This document shows, piece after piece, positions 19,601 through 29,224 of a stretch of 57,877 nucleotides of DNA (the stretch's first letter is position 1; each line of letters begins with the position of its first letter). The position numbers and the translations under genes are program-made. Source of the stretch: Bacteroidetes bacterium QS_3_64_15 (lineage in GTDB: Bacteria; Bacteroidota; Rhodothermia; Rhodothermales; Salinibacteraceae); NCBI GenBank assembly GCA_003022565.1, contig PXTN01000118.1:1-57877 (forward strand), given 5' to 3'. The notes under the pieces are model-generated. The model did not search any database. It was given only the letters and a program-made list of their open reading frames with translations, and was not told the DNA's origin.

Positions 19601-21721
19601 CGCCGGGAGGTGCAGCGCGAGGTTAGCGATCTTCGGGGCACGTGGCAGCCGTCCGGCCTCTCCGAAAACGAGACCTACTACTGGCGCGCCCGACTGGCGG
19701 ACGCCAACGCGAACACTTGGCGAACGGCCCGCTTCACCATCGCCCCAACCGTCCCCGAGCGATCGTGGCTCCAGCGCGACCAGCTTTTTTCGGCAAACGA
19801 GAATTCACGACTCCGGCGCACGGGTCGCTCGTGGAGGTTTAATGAATACAGCCGGAACGTTTTGACCTTCTCCGAGCGGGGGCAGGGATCTCGCGTGAAC
19901 GGATTTATTGTCGACGGCACCATGCGTTACGAGTACCTGCAGCTCGGATTCGGGGTGCTCGTCCTCGATGGCACTAGCGGCGAAGTGCGGGCCAGTGAGT
20001 CGTTTCCAACGTACGACCTCCGGGACGACCTTGAGGACGACGTGGGCGACCAGCAGGAGGCCATCGACGCCCTTGCGTCGTTTCTCGACGACGTGCCGGA
20101 AGAGGGCGATTACGTGTTCGTGCGAACCCGACACCTCGCCCGCCAAAGCGACGCGTCGATCCCGGACGAGGTGAAGTCGATGTTTGCAAACCTGGGCTCA
20201 GCGGCTATCGACACACTGTCGTACCGGTACGTCTGGGCCATGAAGACGCGGAAAGGACACTCCGGCGAAACGGTCGAGCGCGTGTCCCCGCCCTCGGAGG
20301 CCGATGAGGTGAATGAGATAAACCTCGGGTCGGAGCCCTCCTTTTCGCACGCCTCCGGCACCACGATCTCGTCCCGGATCGGGCCAGCCAGCGACTGGGA
20401 CTCGCTCCGCTGGAGCGGCACGGCTCCGGACGCCGAGGACATGATTTCGCTCGACGTCCTCGCCGCAGACTCGACGATCCTCATCGACGATCTCAGCGGA
20501 CCTTCGGGGGAGCGATCCCTTTCCGCCATCGATGCGCAGGAGCACCCCCGCCTTCATTTCCGCGCTACCCTCACCGACTCGACGAGTCGTACGGCCCCTC
20601 AACTCAATGAGTGGAGCGCATCCTACACGGGCGTCCCTGAACTCGCCGTCGACCCGTCCCGCCTAGGCACCATTCCCGACACCCTCTTGCAAGGCGAACG
20701 GGTCTCCGCCTCCATTCCGGTCGTCAACTTTGGCCCGGTGGCGAGCACGCCCGTTCGGGCACGCGTCACCCTGCAGGATGCCTCGAACACGACCACCACC
20801 CTGTTGACCGACACCCTTTCGGCCCTCGCTCCCAACGGCGGCCGGGACACTACCTCGCTGGCCTTTTCGACTACGGAGTTTCCGGGGAATAATTTGATTA
20901 CGGTGGAGGCCAACACGGACGGCCCGCCCGAGCGCCTCCCAAGCAACAATACGAGCGTCCGGAACCTTTTCGTGGAGCAGGATCAAACGCCGCCGGCCGT
21001 CCAGGTGCTGGCCAACGGGCGCGAAGTCCCCCCCACCTTCGAGGACGAATCCTTCCAGGCCCCCCAGCTCCCGTTCGTCTCCACACAGCCAACCCTTGAA
21101 ATCCTCATTAGCGACAACAACCCGAACCTCACCCTTGACGACACGAGCCACGTCGACGTGTACTTCAAGGGCGGGCTTCCGGAACGCGATCCGGGACTCG
21201 GGTCGCTCTTTCAACGCATTCCCTTCACCAGCGACGCGCTGGCGTTCATGCCGCCGGACTCGGGCAGCACCGAGGTGCGGCTGCTCTTCGAGCCCGACCT
21301 GCCGATGCGGGACTCGACGTATACGTTGAAGGTGGAGGCCGAGGATGCACGGGGAAACAAGATTGAGCCGTACCAGGGGAGCTTCCGCATCCAGCAGGAG
21401 CAGGTCATTAAGGACTTGTACCCGTATCCCAACCCGATGAACACCCACACGACCTTCGCCTTCCGGGTTGAAGGCGGGCAGAACGAGGCGCTCCGCGACT
21501 TTACGCTGCGCATCTACACCCTGTCTGGGCGCCTGGTGCGCCAGTTCGACGAGAGCGACCTCGATCATCCGCTGCGCGTGGGCTGGAATACGCTGCGCTG
21601 GAACGGTCGCGACGAAGACGGGGACCGGGTGGCGACGGGCGTGTATCTCTACCGAGTGGATGTCGAGGGCGCCGAAACCTCGTTTCGGGGCGATGTCGAA
21701 AAGATCAGCGTGATCCGGTGA
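16697..21721 (+). CDS. C25 (gingipain/PorU-like) family cysteine peptidase with type IX secretion/FlgD-like C-terminal domain
   Basis: Signal peptide-like N-terminus; DYLLLTTEALLPAAQQLADHRRSHDGYEVEVALVQNVFDEFDYGR...AIRRFV; NYFGHSAAQTWEI and VISLGCRTGSFAG candidate His/Cys sites; C-terminal YPYPNPMNTHTTFAFRVEGGQ...LRIYTLSGRLVRQF...WNGRDEDGDRVATGVYLYRVDVEG. Confidence 0.85.
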   Translation: MASLHRAFWIALTCGLALSLPIPDAAQAQDDFDASWYDPEAPHLQIGVTTDGVYRVTANALQDALPAGTALSDISPETIRLLENGEEIPIQVEGAADGSLDPSDTVTFVGRRNRGADEIWAYNYDASAQSSTYRSLYSDTTYYWMTWGGEDGRRYESTSASSTSTTTALRDTARIEQDQYYYFGRPGSTGNPLYTESEGYYWQRFRHNDTSPISDTYTLPVGRRTDSDDTLDLTLRFDAETNSCHRVEIEGELLQSDGSLAFEPLTTVEWDAFNRTTVETSISQNQVPESGLTLRLTSYNDGFLEDLNCPDPSSTPNYVLFDWAEAVYTRSLAAQNNQQRFVVPTADATTLDLTGHTGDSVHVYSPASARRYSGTLDGNAASASIAPPMASTPYWTVGDAGYKEPVAIEPDASSDWSNPDAHGADYLLLTTEALLPAAQQLADHRRSHDGYEVEVALVQNVFDEFDYGRATPIAIRRFVRSTQEWDPAPRFLSIFADAQYPIRDGSVDTIYPEWSVPSFGFAPSDGWFAMQSDGPNDWSELLAVGRIPVRSVAQGELFVEKLETYETAPLERWQKRMLLLAGGTNESEQSQLQFYSNRWGEIAADTVATIDGDPVPVHTGADTIRYYKKANAPLDDTFQDSLAVDLKRGAGWLNYFGHSAAQTWEIVTDPPSEFDNAGRLPIVISLGCRTGSFAGGRFEEKSAPSLGEQLVVGSVRPDGTPRDGALNGGIAHFGESALGNLIPSARINDALVQRVFVDTMRVLGEAIRSAKAEINADFGNSDFYVKHLLQYGLLGDPATNMALPAQPDLHVSSDLIATDPTVPVPSDELTVTARLQNRGLIPSDSVTARLTWERPDGTITQRTRWIDRFRLEKTLSFSFPLDERAIGPNTFRVTVDLDNEYDEANETNNTAERTQVVFDTGVALLSPTDFGTVTSEEPSLEFTVSGQATDRVPVVLQLDTVPDFSSPARREVQREVSDLRGTWQPSGLSENETYYWRARLADANANTWRTARFTIAPTVPERSWLQRDQLFSANENSRLRRTGRSWRFNEYSRNVLTFSERGQGSRVNGFIVDGTMRYEYLQLGFGVLVLDGTSGEVRASESFPTYDLRDDLEDDVGDQQEAIDALASFLDDVPEEGDYVFVRTRHLARQSDASIPDEVKSMFANLGSAAIDTLSYRYVWAMKTRKGHSGETVERVSPPSEADEVNEINLGSEPSFSHASGTTISSRIGPASDWDSLRWSGTAPDAEDMISLDVLAADSTILIDDLSGPSGERSLSAIDAQEHPRLHFRATLTDSTSRTAPQLNEWSASYTGVPELAVDPSRLGTIPDTLLQGERVSASIPVVNFGPVASTPVRARVTLQDASNTTTTLLTDTLSALAPNGGRDTTSLAFSTTEFPGNNLITVEANTDGPPERLPSNNTSVRNLFVEQDQTPPAVQVLANGREVPPTFEDESFQAPQLPFVSTQPTLEILISDNNPNLTLDDTSHVDVYFKGGLPERDPGLGSLFQRIPFTSDALAFMPPDSGSTEVRLLFEPDLPMRDSTYTLKVEAEDARGNKIEPYQGSFRIQQEQVIKDLYPYPNPMNTHTTFAFRVEGGQNEALRDFTLRIYTLSGRLVRQFDESDLDHPLRVGWNTLRWNGRDEDGDRVATGVYLYRVDVEGAETSFRGDVEKISVIR

Positions 21722-22892
21722 CGGGTTCTTTGAGACTGCTGTCGTTCAGTAAACGACGATAAAGGTTCACGAGGCGCTCGCCCATCGTCTCCCAGCGGTA
21801 CTGCGGGGCCGCGGCGCGGGCATTCTCGGCGCACTCTCGGTACCGTTCCGGGTGGGCCTGCCACGCGTCGAGCACGTCGAGGACAGCCCCCGGCTCGCCC
21901 GGCGGCACCACCGCACCGCACTCGTGCTGCTCCACGAAGCGCCGCCAGCGCGGAAAGTCCGAGCAGATGATGGGCAGGCCGTAGTGGAGGTACTCGTAGA
22001 ACTTCGTGAGCAGAGAGCCCATGTGGTTGGGGTGCGGTTCGCAAAGGGCCAATCCCACGTCGGCCCGGCAGTAGTGCGGCGGCATGGCCGAGGGCCGAAC
22101 GTAGGTGTCCCAGCCTGTGCGTTCGAGGACCGCCCCGAGCCCTTCACTCCGGACTTGCTCTTCGACCTGGATCCGCTGATGGTCGCGGTGACACACGCCC
22201 ACCAGGTCGAGGGTCTCGGGCCGGTCGGCACGCCGGATCTGCGCGGCGAGGTCCACCATCGTGCGGAGGCCGCGGCTGTCGGAGAGGGTGCCGGTGTAGA
22301 GGAGGCGCGTCGGCGTCTCGCTGATTTCTACGGCGTCCACCGGATCCTCGCCCCCGATTGGGCGAAAGTAGTTGGCGATGTAGGTATGGGGCACCGCATG
22401 GCCGTCCACAATCGACCGGTAGCTCTCCTCGGCGAGCAGCACGTGGTCGACCCACCGGAATGCCCACCGCTCCAGCGCCCGGAGCCCTCGCCCCAGCAGC
22501 GCCCCCTTCGAGCGGTAGTTCTCGTGCATGTCGTAGACCACCCGGGCGCCGATCGTCCGTTTCAGAAGGAAGGCGAGGGGAAGGAGCTCTGGGTCGTGGA
22601 TCTGGTAGAGCGCGGCGTCGAGCGCCCCGGCCATGCGGAAGACCTTCGGTTGAAGAGCAAGCCGGGCGCCCCGACTCGAAGGGATTGGCAGCGCATGGAT
22701 GGGGATTCCGTTTACGCGTTCGGAGCGCTCGTGGGGAGCAATGAGGTGCGCGTCGAACCCTGCGTCGCGGAGCGAGGCGAGCTGCTTGTAGAAGATGCGC
22801 GGGTCAAACGGATGGTGCACCGTCGTCACGTGCACGACTCGGACCGAAGATTTGCGTTCGTGCCCATTTTTCATCTTAGACCCTGTCAGCAA
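21705..22892 (-). CDS. Glycosyltransferase family 4
   Basis: VVHVTTVHHPFDPRIFYKQLASLRDAGFDAHLIAPHE...RLLYTGTLSDSRGLRTMVDLAAQI. Confidence 0.88.
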   Translation of the reverse strand: MLTGSKMKNGHERKSSVRVVHVTTVHHPFDPRIFYKQLASLRDAGFDAHLIAPHERSERVNGIPIHALPIPSSRGARLALQPKVFRMAGALDAALYQIHDPELLPLAFLLKRTIGARVVYDMHENYRSKGALLGRGLRALERWAFRWVDHVLLAEESYRSIVDGHAVPHTYIANYFRPIGGEDPVDAVEISETPTRLLYTGTLSDSRGLRTMVDLAAQIRRADRPETLDLVGVCHRDHQRIQVEEQVRSEGLGAVLERTGWDTYVRPSAMPPHYCRADVGLALCEPHPNHMGSLLTKFYEYLHYGLPIICSDFPRWRRFVEQHECGAVVPPGEPGAVLDVLDAWQAHPERYRECAENARAAAPQYRWETMGERLVNLYRRLLNDSSLKEPVTGSR

Positions 22893-23445
22893 TTTTACGA
22901 ACTGGGTACAGACAAAATTTCGTGCACACTACAAAATCTGAACCAGAGTAGTGCCTGACGGTTCGCGCGGCCACCGTTTAGGCCTATTGAGGAGAATCCC
23001 CAAGGCGTGGTGATTATACCAGACAGGGATGGACCCTACCAGCTAAATACTACCAATCAGCCATCAAGATATTAAAATATACTACCGAAAGCTCGAATAT
23101 TTTTTCTTTTCAGACTATATCGAATGGGTAAAAGAAAATACCAGACGTATACTCCCAGGTACTTTTTCTTTAAAAAGATAAAATATGTTGATTTCAATAT
23201 TATTCATAATCTACACGAAGATCTTTGGCTCATGAGTAGCTGTACTCACAACATTATTTCCAACGTTACTTTTAGATGGTAGGGAGTTTGGTTCAATTAT
23301 AACGAAGAGAAGAGAGTTCCATCTCCAGCATGTTGGGTTCGAGACTGTGCCGACAGACTAGACATCATCCCAAATAAGTGGGAGTTCATTGATTGGTAAT
23401 CTATTATATAATATACACTTCATATCAAATAACTTTTCAGAGTCA

Positions 23446-24402
23446 ATGTCCGATGGCTTCCCCCCCGCCTCCGATGCGGTCGTAATCTGCACCCGGAACC
23501 GACCGAGGGAGTTGAAGCAAACCCTTCGAAGTGTAGCGTCCCAATCTGGCGCAGAGGAACGACTGGTTCTCGTTATCGACGGGAGCGACCGCGATGACGC
23601 GGAGCGCACGGCCGACGTCGTCCAAAACTGGCGCGACGAGAAGTTGCCATTCCACTACCATCGATACTCCGGCACGCCGGCGGGCACGCGCCAGCGCAAC
23701 GCTGGAATCGACTTGCTGCCGGAGTCGGTCGATGTCGTTCACTTCATCGACGATGACGTGACGCTACAGCCCGGTTACTTCGATAGGCTCGCCGAGGCAC
23801 TGCGCCGTCATTCTCGCTTGGGCGGAGTAGGGGGACTCATCACAACGCCCAACGACTCCTCCCCCCGCCCTCCCGTCCACTATAGACACCGCCTGTTCCT
23901 ACTCCGCACCGACCAGCCGAGCCGCGTCCTTCCCTCCGGTCAAACCACACCGGCGTGGCCGACCGGAGAAGGGAACATACAGCCTGCAGAGTGGCTCAGC
24001 ACCTGTGCGTCAAGCTACCGGCGCCGTGTTTTTCAACGGCACCGTTTCGATCCGAATGCCGTGGGCCCGTCTCCTCGCCTTGAAGACCTCGACTTTTCAT
24101 TTCGCGTGGCCCAAGACGCCCCCCTTGCCGCGGCCCCTGACGCCAGGTGCGTGCATCACGTCTCGGCACGAAACCGTCGCAGTACCTCGGCCACGACCCA
24201 GGAGCGCCTTGTTCGACGATACTGGTTCGTTGAAAAGAACATGGATCGCCCGCTGAACCGCCTTGCGTTCTGGTGGAGCGTCGTGGGTCAACTCGTGGCC
24301 CTCGCGGTGTCCTCGGACCCGGACAGCAGTGCGGCCCTGCGGGGCCTACTCCGCGGCATCCGCACGGTGCTCACGCGCGACCATCCGCTGCTGGCCCGGT
24401 GA
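23446..24402 (+). CDS. Glycosyltransferase family 2
   Basis: DAVVICTRNRPRELKQTLRSVASQSG...LVIDGSDRDDAER...VVHFIDDDVTLQPGYFDRL. Confidence 0.88.
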   Translation: MSDGFPPASDAVVICTRNRPRELKQTLRSVASQSGAEERLVLVIDGSDRDDAERTADVVQNWRDEKLPFHYHRYSGTPAGTRQRNAGIDLLPESVDVVHFIDDDVTLQPGYFDRLAEALRRHSRLGGVGGLITTPNDSSPRPPVHYRHRLFLLRTDQPSRVLPSGQTTPAWPTGEGNIQPAEWLSTCASSYRRRVFQRHRFDPNAVGPSPRLEDLDFSFRVAQDAPLAAAPDARCVHHVSARNRRSTSATTQERLVRRYWFVEKNMDRPLNRLAFWWSVVGQLVALAVSSDPDSSAALRGLLRGIRTVLTRDHPLLAR

Positions 24403-24584
24403 CGGGTCCGGCGCTGCCATCCAGCACGACGGCCGCGGCCCATCTTCCCCAACCGGGAGGAGAGCAGTTTCCGTTCGAATTCGCACAGACGACGGCTCCG
24501 GCGCCCCTTTTCCACTTCACTTCTTCCCGGTCCAGTCGCTATGTTGGAGGCATAGCGCAATTCTTGACACGACCTCTCCCGCAC

Positions 24585-25655
24585 ATGAAGTACGCCGTTA
24601 TCATGGCCGGAGGCATCGGCACTCGCTTCTGGCCCGCCAGCCGCAAGGAGCACCCCAAGCAGTTCCTCGACGTCTTCGGCGACGGGACGCTCATCCAGAA
24701 CACTGTCGCGCGGCTCCAGGGCCTCGTGCCCCCGGAGCGCTGCCTCATCGTCACCCACGAGCGGTACGTGGAGAAGACGCAAAAACAACTCCCGGCCGTG
24801 CCCGAGGAGAATATTCTCGCCGAGCCGATCAGTCGCAACACGGCCCCGTGCATCGCCTACGCCGCCACGACGCTCGCCAAGCGGGATCCGGAGGCCACCA
24901 TGGCGGTCCTGCCGGCCGATCACGTGATCGGGAACGTGGAGCAATACCACAAAACGCTCGACGTGGCGTTTGAGACGGCTCGAGAGCGCAACGCCCTCGT
25001 CACCATCGGCATCGAGCCGACCCATCCGTCCACCGGCTACGGCTACATTCAGTACGACGGGGCCGACGAGGAGGAGACCGAGCTTCAGGCGTGCCCGGTG
25101 CAGACCTTCGCCGAGAAGCCCGACCAGTCCACAGCTGAGCGGTTCATCGACGCCGGCGACTTTTTGTGGAACAGCGGCATGTTTATCTGGCGGGCCGACA
25201 CGATCCTCGACCAGATCGAGACCCACCTCCCCGACGCCCACGAGGCCTTTGCCCCGGTCCGCGAGACTGACGGCGAGATCGACGCAGAGACGCTCACGAA
25301 GGCCTTCCAGAACAGTCCGCGCATCTCGATCGACTACGGGGTGATGGAGCAGGCCGACACGGTCTACGTGGTGCCGGGCGCCTTCAACTGGAACGACGTG
25401 GGCGACTGGCGGGCCGTCTACGACCTGAGCGAGAAGGGCGAGCACGGAAACGTGATTGAGGGCGACGTCATCATGCAGGACTCCAGCCGGTGCCTCGTCC
25501 AGACCGAGGAGCGCCTCGTTGTGCTCGTCGGCATTAACGACCAGGTGGTGGTCGACACCGACGACGCCGTCCTCGTCTGCGACCGCGAGAGCGCTCAACA
25601 GGTGAAGCAGGTCGTGGAATACCTCCACGCGCACCAGTTTGAGGAGTACGTCTGA
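24585..25655 (+). CDS. manC: Mannose-1-phosphate guanylyltransferase
   Basis: MKYAVIMAGGIGTRFWPASRKEHPKQFLDVFGDGTLIQNTVARL...FAEKPDQSTAERFIDAGDFLWNSGMFIWRADTIL. Confidence 0.93.
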   Translation: MKYAVIMAGGIGTRFWPASRKEHPKQFLDVFGDGTLIQNTVARLQGLVPPERCLIVTHERYVEKTQKQLPAVPEENILAEPISRNTAPCIAYAATTLAKRDPEATMAVLPADHVIGNVEQYHKTLDVAFETARERNALVTIGIEPTHPSTGYGYIQYDGADEEETELQACPVQTFAEKPDQSTAERFIDAGDFLWNSGMFIWRADTILDQIETHLPDAHEAFAPVRETDGEIDAETLTKAFQNSPRISIDYGVMEQADTVYVVPGAFNWNDVGDWRAVYDLSEKGEHGNVIEGDVIMQDSSRCLVQTEERLVVLVGINDQVVVDTDDAVLVCDRESAQQVKQVVEYLHAHQFEEYV

Positions 25656-25788
25656 GTACGACAGCGGTCGGCGGACGACCGACGGCGGAAATCATCGAGA
25701 TCGAGGAGCATCGCGGCGGTCCGCGGTCTGCCCTCACGTGAAGCGAAACAGGGATCGTCTTCTCCTGACCGGTTGCGGCCGTCCGGAA

Positions 25789-26487
25789 TCAGAGGTACCG
25801 GTGCAGGTAGTCCATCACGGCATCGGGGCCGTCGAGGCGGGCGGCAGCCCGCGTGTCGTCGCCGCCAATCTTGATGGTAACGGCCTCCCGGTTCATGTCC
25901 TGCAAGGCCGCGAAGGCGTCCTCGTCCGTCACGTCGTCCCCCAGGTAGACGGGCACGCGGTCGGGGTGCGCCTCCGCAATGCGATGAACAGCGGTGCCCT
26001 TCGTGAGCCCCGCAGGCCGGAGCTCCACCACCTTCTTGCCCCAGATGGCATCGAGCACCTCCGGCAGGTCGGCGAGCCACTCGTCGAGCCGCGCCCGTAT
26101 CCCCGGCTCGTCCTTCACGTCGCGGTAGTGCACCGCAAACGACTGGTCCTTCTCCTCCACCCGAAGCCCCTCGATCGACGGCACAGACGTGCGAAGGCGG
26201 CGGAGCGCCTCGGCGGCGGCGTCGGACATGAGATTGTTCGTCTCCCGCCCCACGATGCCCTCCTGCGCCCCGTGCAGTCCAATGGCGCGGTACGGGCGAT
26301 CGAGGAACGACGAAAGCGCCTGCAGGTCGCGCCCCGTCACGATCCACAGGGGATAGTGCGCCTCCAGCTCTCGGAGGAGGTCGGGCGCCTCGGGGTGCGG
26401 CACCGCTGCCTCCGGGTCGTCGACGATGGGGGCGAGCGTGCCGTCGTAGTCCAGAAAGAAGAGGGGATCGTCAACGACGGGGGGCAT
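25789..26487 (-). CDS. otsB: Trehalose-6-phosphate phosphatase
   Basis: PLFFLDYDGTLAPIVDDPEAA...VYLGDDVTDEDAFAAL HAD-IIB motifs; next to otsA-like gene. Confidence 0.9.
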   Translation of the reverse strand: MPPVVDDPLFFLDYDGTLAPIVDDPEAAVPHPEAPDLLRELEAHYPLWIVTGRDLQALSSFLDRPYRAIGLHGAQEGIVGRETNNLMSDAAAEALRRLRTSVPSIEGLRVEEKDQSFAVHYRDVKDEPGIRARLDEWLADLPEVLDAIWGKKVVELRPAGLTKGTAVHRIAEAHPDRVPVYLGDDVTDEDAFAALQDMNREAVTIKIGGDDTRAAARLDGPDAVMDYLHRYL

Positions 26488-26549
26488 GTGGCTGTACGGG
26501 TCGATGCGTACGGTCAAAGTGCGAGGAGACTGCCCTCCTGTCAGACAGC

Positions 26550-26604
26550 GTGAATCGTGATGCGTGACTCGTGACTGGAGTCGAAGCCGCCCTCACGCAT
26601 CACT
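26550..26604. repeat. Heptamer array GTGAATC GTGATGC GTGACTC GTGACTG plus short inverted arm (TCACGCATCAC)
   Basis: Read directly; the inverted arm covers the otsA stop codon. Confidence 0.88.
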
Positions 26605-28012
26605 CCTGGATCGAGCTGAGGAAGTTGCCCGCCCAGTTGTGCACGTCGAGCGTCTCGGTGGTGTCCTTGAGCCCGTCGATCCGCTTCTCGCGCTCCTGCC
26701 GGGGCATTTCGAGGGCGGTGCGGATGGCGGTGGCCACGCCGCCGTGGTCGTAGGGGTTCACCTGCACGGCCTCGGGCAGCAGGTAGGCCGCGCCGGTGAG
26801 CTCCGAGAGGATGAGCACCCCGTCCTGCGAGGCAGTAATGAACTCCTGGGTGACTACGTTCATGCCGTCGCGGAGGGGCGTGATGAGCGCGGCGTCGGCC
26901 GCCCGGTAGAAGGCGCAGAGCTCGTACTGCGTGTACGTGCGATAGCGGTAATTGACCGGCACCCAGCTGTCCTGGGCAAAGCGGCCGTTGATGCGGCCCA
27001 CCACCTCGTCGACCTCACGCCGGATTTTCTGATAGGACTCCAACTCCGTGCGGCTCGGCGTGGCGATCTGGAAGAAGCTCACGTTGCCGTGGTACTCGGG
27101 GTTGTCCTCCAGAAACTTCTCGAACGCCAGCATGCGGGAGCGGATGCCCTTCGTGTAGTCGAGCCGGTCGATGCCGATGACGATGTGATCGGAGCCGAGC
27201 CCGTCCCGAAATTTCTGTCCTTTCTGCCTGATGGACTCGTCGTGGGCCATCTCCTGGAACCGATTCACGTCGATCCCAATCGGGTGCGCCTCCACCCGGG
27301 TCACCTGCCCGTCGTACCGAACCCGGTTGCCATCCACCTCAGCGCCGAGCAAGACGTCGGCGCTCTCGATAAAGTTGTCGACGTACTCTTCCACGTGGAA
27401 CCCGATGAGGTCGCACCCCAGCATGCCGCGGAGCAGCTCGCGCGACCACGGCAGGATGCGAAAGATTTCCATGGCGGGCCACGGAATGTGCCAGAAGTGC
27501 CCGATCGTGGCATCCGGTCGCTCCTGCCGGATGAGGTTGGGGGACAGCATCTGGTGGTAGTCCTGAATCCAGATGACATCTTCCCCGCCCCGCTCCGTCT
27601 CGTCGAGCACGGCCTCGGCGAAACGCTCATTGACGTGGCGGTACGTTTCGATGAACTCCTCATTCAGCTCGAGGTGCTGGATGAGGTAGTGCGACAACGG
27701 CCAGAGAATTTGATTGGCCATGCCATAGTAATACCCGTCGAGCTCCTCGGTACTCAGCGGCACGCGCCGCACGAGGAAGTCCGGATCGTCGGCCGGATAC
27801 TCTTGACGCTCCGGCAGGTCCGGCTCCTCGCCCATCCCCACCCACAGGCCGCCCTGCTCTTCGAGGACGGGGAGGAGGGCCGTGGTGAGCCCGCCCACCG
27901 ACGTTTCCCACCCCTCGTCGGTCTGTCGAATAGGGACGCGGTTCGCGACTACGGTTACACTCAAGGCAATGTCGGTGGCGTCGTGAAGGAAACATCGGAT
28001 CTGGTGTTGCAC
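26600..28012 (-). CDS. otsA: GT20 trehalose-6-phosphate synthase (glucosylglycerol-phosphate synthase not excluded); true start probably internal near 27970
   Basis: SVTVVANRVPIRQ...VIWIQDYHQMLSPNLIRQERPDATIGHFWHIPWPAMEIFRILPWSRELLRGMLGCDLIGFH...GIDRLDYTKGIRSRMLAFEKFL. Confidence 0.87.
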   Translation of the reverse strand: MQHQIRCFLHDATDIALSVTVVANRVPIRQTDEGWETSVGGLTTALLPVLEEQGGLWVGMGEEPDLPERQEYPADDPDFLVRRVPLSTEELDGYYYGMANQILWPLSHYLIQHLELNEEFIETYRHVNERFAEAVLDETERGGEDVIWIQDYHQMLSPNLIRQERPDATIGHFWHIPWPAMEIFRILPWSRELLRGMLGCDLIGFHVEEYVDNFIESADVLLGAEVDGNRVRYDGQVTRVEAHPIGIDVNRFQEMAHDESIRQKGQKFRDGLGSDHIVIGIDRLDYTKGIRSRMLAFEKFLEDNPEYHGNVSFFQIATPSRTELESYQKIRREVDEVVGRINGRFAQDSWVPVNYRYRTYTQYELCAFYRAADAALITPLRDGMNVVTQEFITASQDGVLILSELTGAAYLLPEAVQVNPYDHGGVATAIRTALEMPRQEREKRIDGLKDTTETLDVHNWAGNFLSSIQE

Positions 28013-28535
28013 CTCCGCTCCGCGGACCGACGTCCGAAGAGGGTCTAACTTAAGTTGCGACCTGCGGCGCTGTTTTCGGGGAGACGGAGAAGGGCTGACC
28101 GCAGACCGTGGAACAGGACGTTTCTCAGCAGTCCGCGGCCCGACGTCATTGAGGCAGCACTCTTAGCTCCCACAACGCAGGCCGGTCTGCTGGATGACCC
28201 TATGCGAAGGGGCTTCATGTAATGGAGAGGTGTTCACCAGCATACCAGTTTCTGAGAAGGAAGGCAAAAATAATCCGCACGCATCCGGCTCGCTGCTGGG
28301 CGGTGCGCCCTGTTACAGTCGGTTCCTTGGGCCCTCTCGAACCCAGTTCTGCCAAATTCGTTTTTTGCGATGCCGTTATGGTCCGACCGGCACGGCGGAG
28401 TACAGTTCGGCCAGACCGGTTGTCGCGGTGTTCGTTGTCGTGGCATTCGGCGCCTTGTACACTCGCCCTCGGTCGATGGTGTCAGTCCCGCTTGCCCCCG
28501 GTCTTCGTCTTCAATGCAGGAGGTAATAGGTCCCG

Positions 28536-28979
28536 ATGACGTTCCCCGACCCCGACTCGTTCCGCGAGATCGACCACACCGGCGACATTGGAATTCAGGT
28601 GACCGCCCCGACGCTGCCCCGCCTCTTCGAGCGGGCGGCCCTCGGCACGTTTCACGTGCTCACCGACCTCGACGCGGTGCAGACGCCGGATGCGACGAGC
28701 ATCGCGGTGGACGGGCGCGACCGGGAGGCGCTCATGGTGCGGTGGCTCTCCGAACTCAACTATCGCCACACCGTCGACAACGTCCTCTACGCCTCGTTCG
28801 AGGTAGCGTCCATCGATAACGCTAACGACGGCCTCACTCTCACGGCTACCGCCCGCGGCGAGCCCATCGACCCCAATCGGCACACCGTCTACACCGAACT
28901 CAAAGCGATCACGTTTCATGGCCTCGACGTGCATAAAACGGACAACGGCTGGGCCGTGCAGGTGATTTTTGACATGTGA
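28536..28979 (+). CDS. Archease
   Basis: FREIDHTGDIGIQVTAPTLPRLFERAALGTFHVLTDL...LMVRWLSELNYRHTVDNVLYASFEV; next to rtcB. Confidence 0.9.
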   Translation: MTFPDPDSFREIDHTGDIGIQVTAPTLPRLFERAALGTFHVLTDLDAVQTPDATSIAVDGRDREALMVRWLSELNYRHTVDNVLYASFEVASIDNANDGLTLTATARGEPIDPNRHTVYTELKAITFHGLDVHKTDNGWAVQVIFDM

Positions 28980-29046
28980 TTTTGGCTGGAACTGCCTGAC
29001 CTGTCGCGACCGGTTCCCCCAATCGGAGACGCCGTTATTCTGGTGC

Positions 29047-29147
29047 GTGATACGTGAACCGTGATGTGGGCTTCACCGCGTGCGCTTTCTCACGCCTAAT
29101 GCATCACGTTTCACTCGTCTCACGTTTCACTCGTCACGCCTCACGCA
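29047..29147. repeat. Facing heptamer arrays: GTGATAC GTGAACC GTGATGT (+) and GTGAGGC GTGACGA GTGAAAC GTGAGAC ... GTGAAAC GTGATGC (-)
   Basis: Read directly in the archease-rtcB gap. Confidence 0.88.
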
Positions 29148-29224
29148 TGCCCCGGCAACCTCTTTCCGACTCGATTCGTTTCTACAAGGCCTGCCTTCCT
29201 CCACCAACCAGTCGCTTTCCCGCC

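Noticed and set aside
22920-23035. Insertion sequence remnant next to the AT-rich island
   Set aside because: Translations of this stretch gave no recognisable transposase motif and no terminal inverted repeats were found.
23279-23294. GTAGGGAGTTTGGTTC shared exactly with the rpsU leader region (46119-46134)
   Set aside because: A 16-nt match in a ~58-kb window on both strands is about what chance would give; no supporting structure.
28080-28535. Possible small gene or ncRNA between otsA and archease
   Set aside because: Several short ORFs but none with protein-like composition or motif; no hairpin-terminator pair clear enough.
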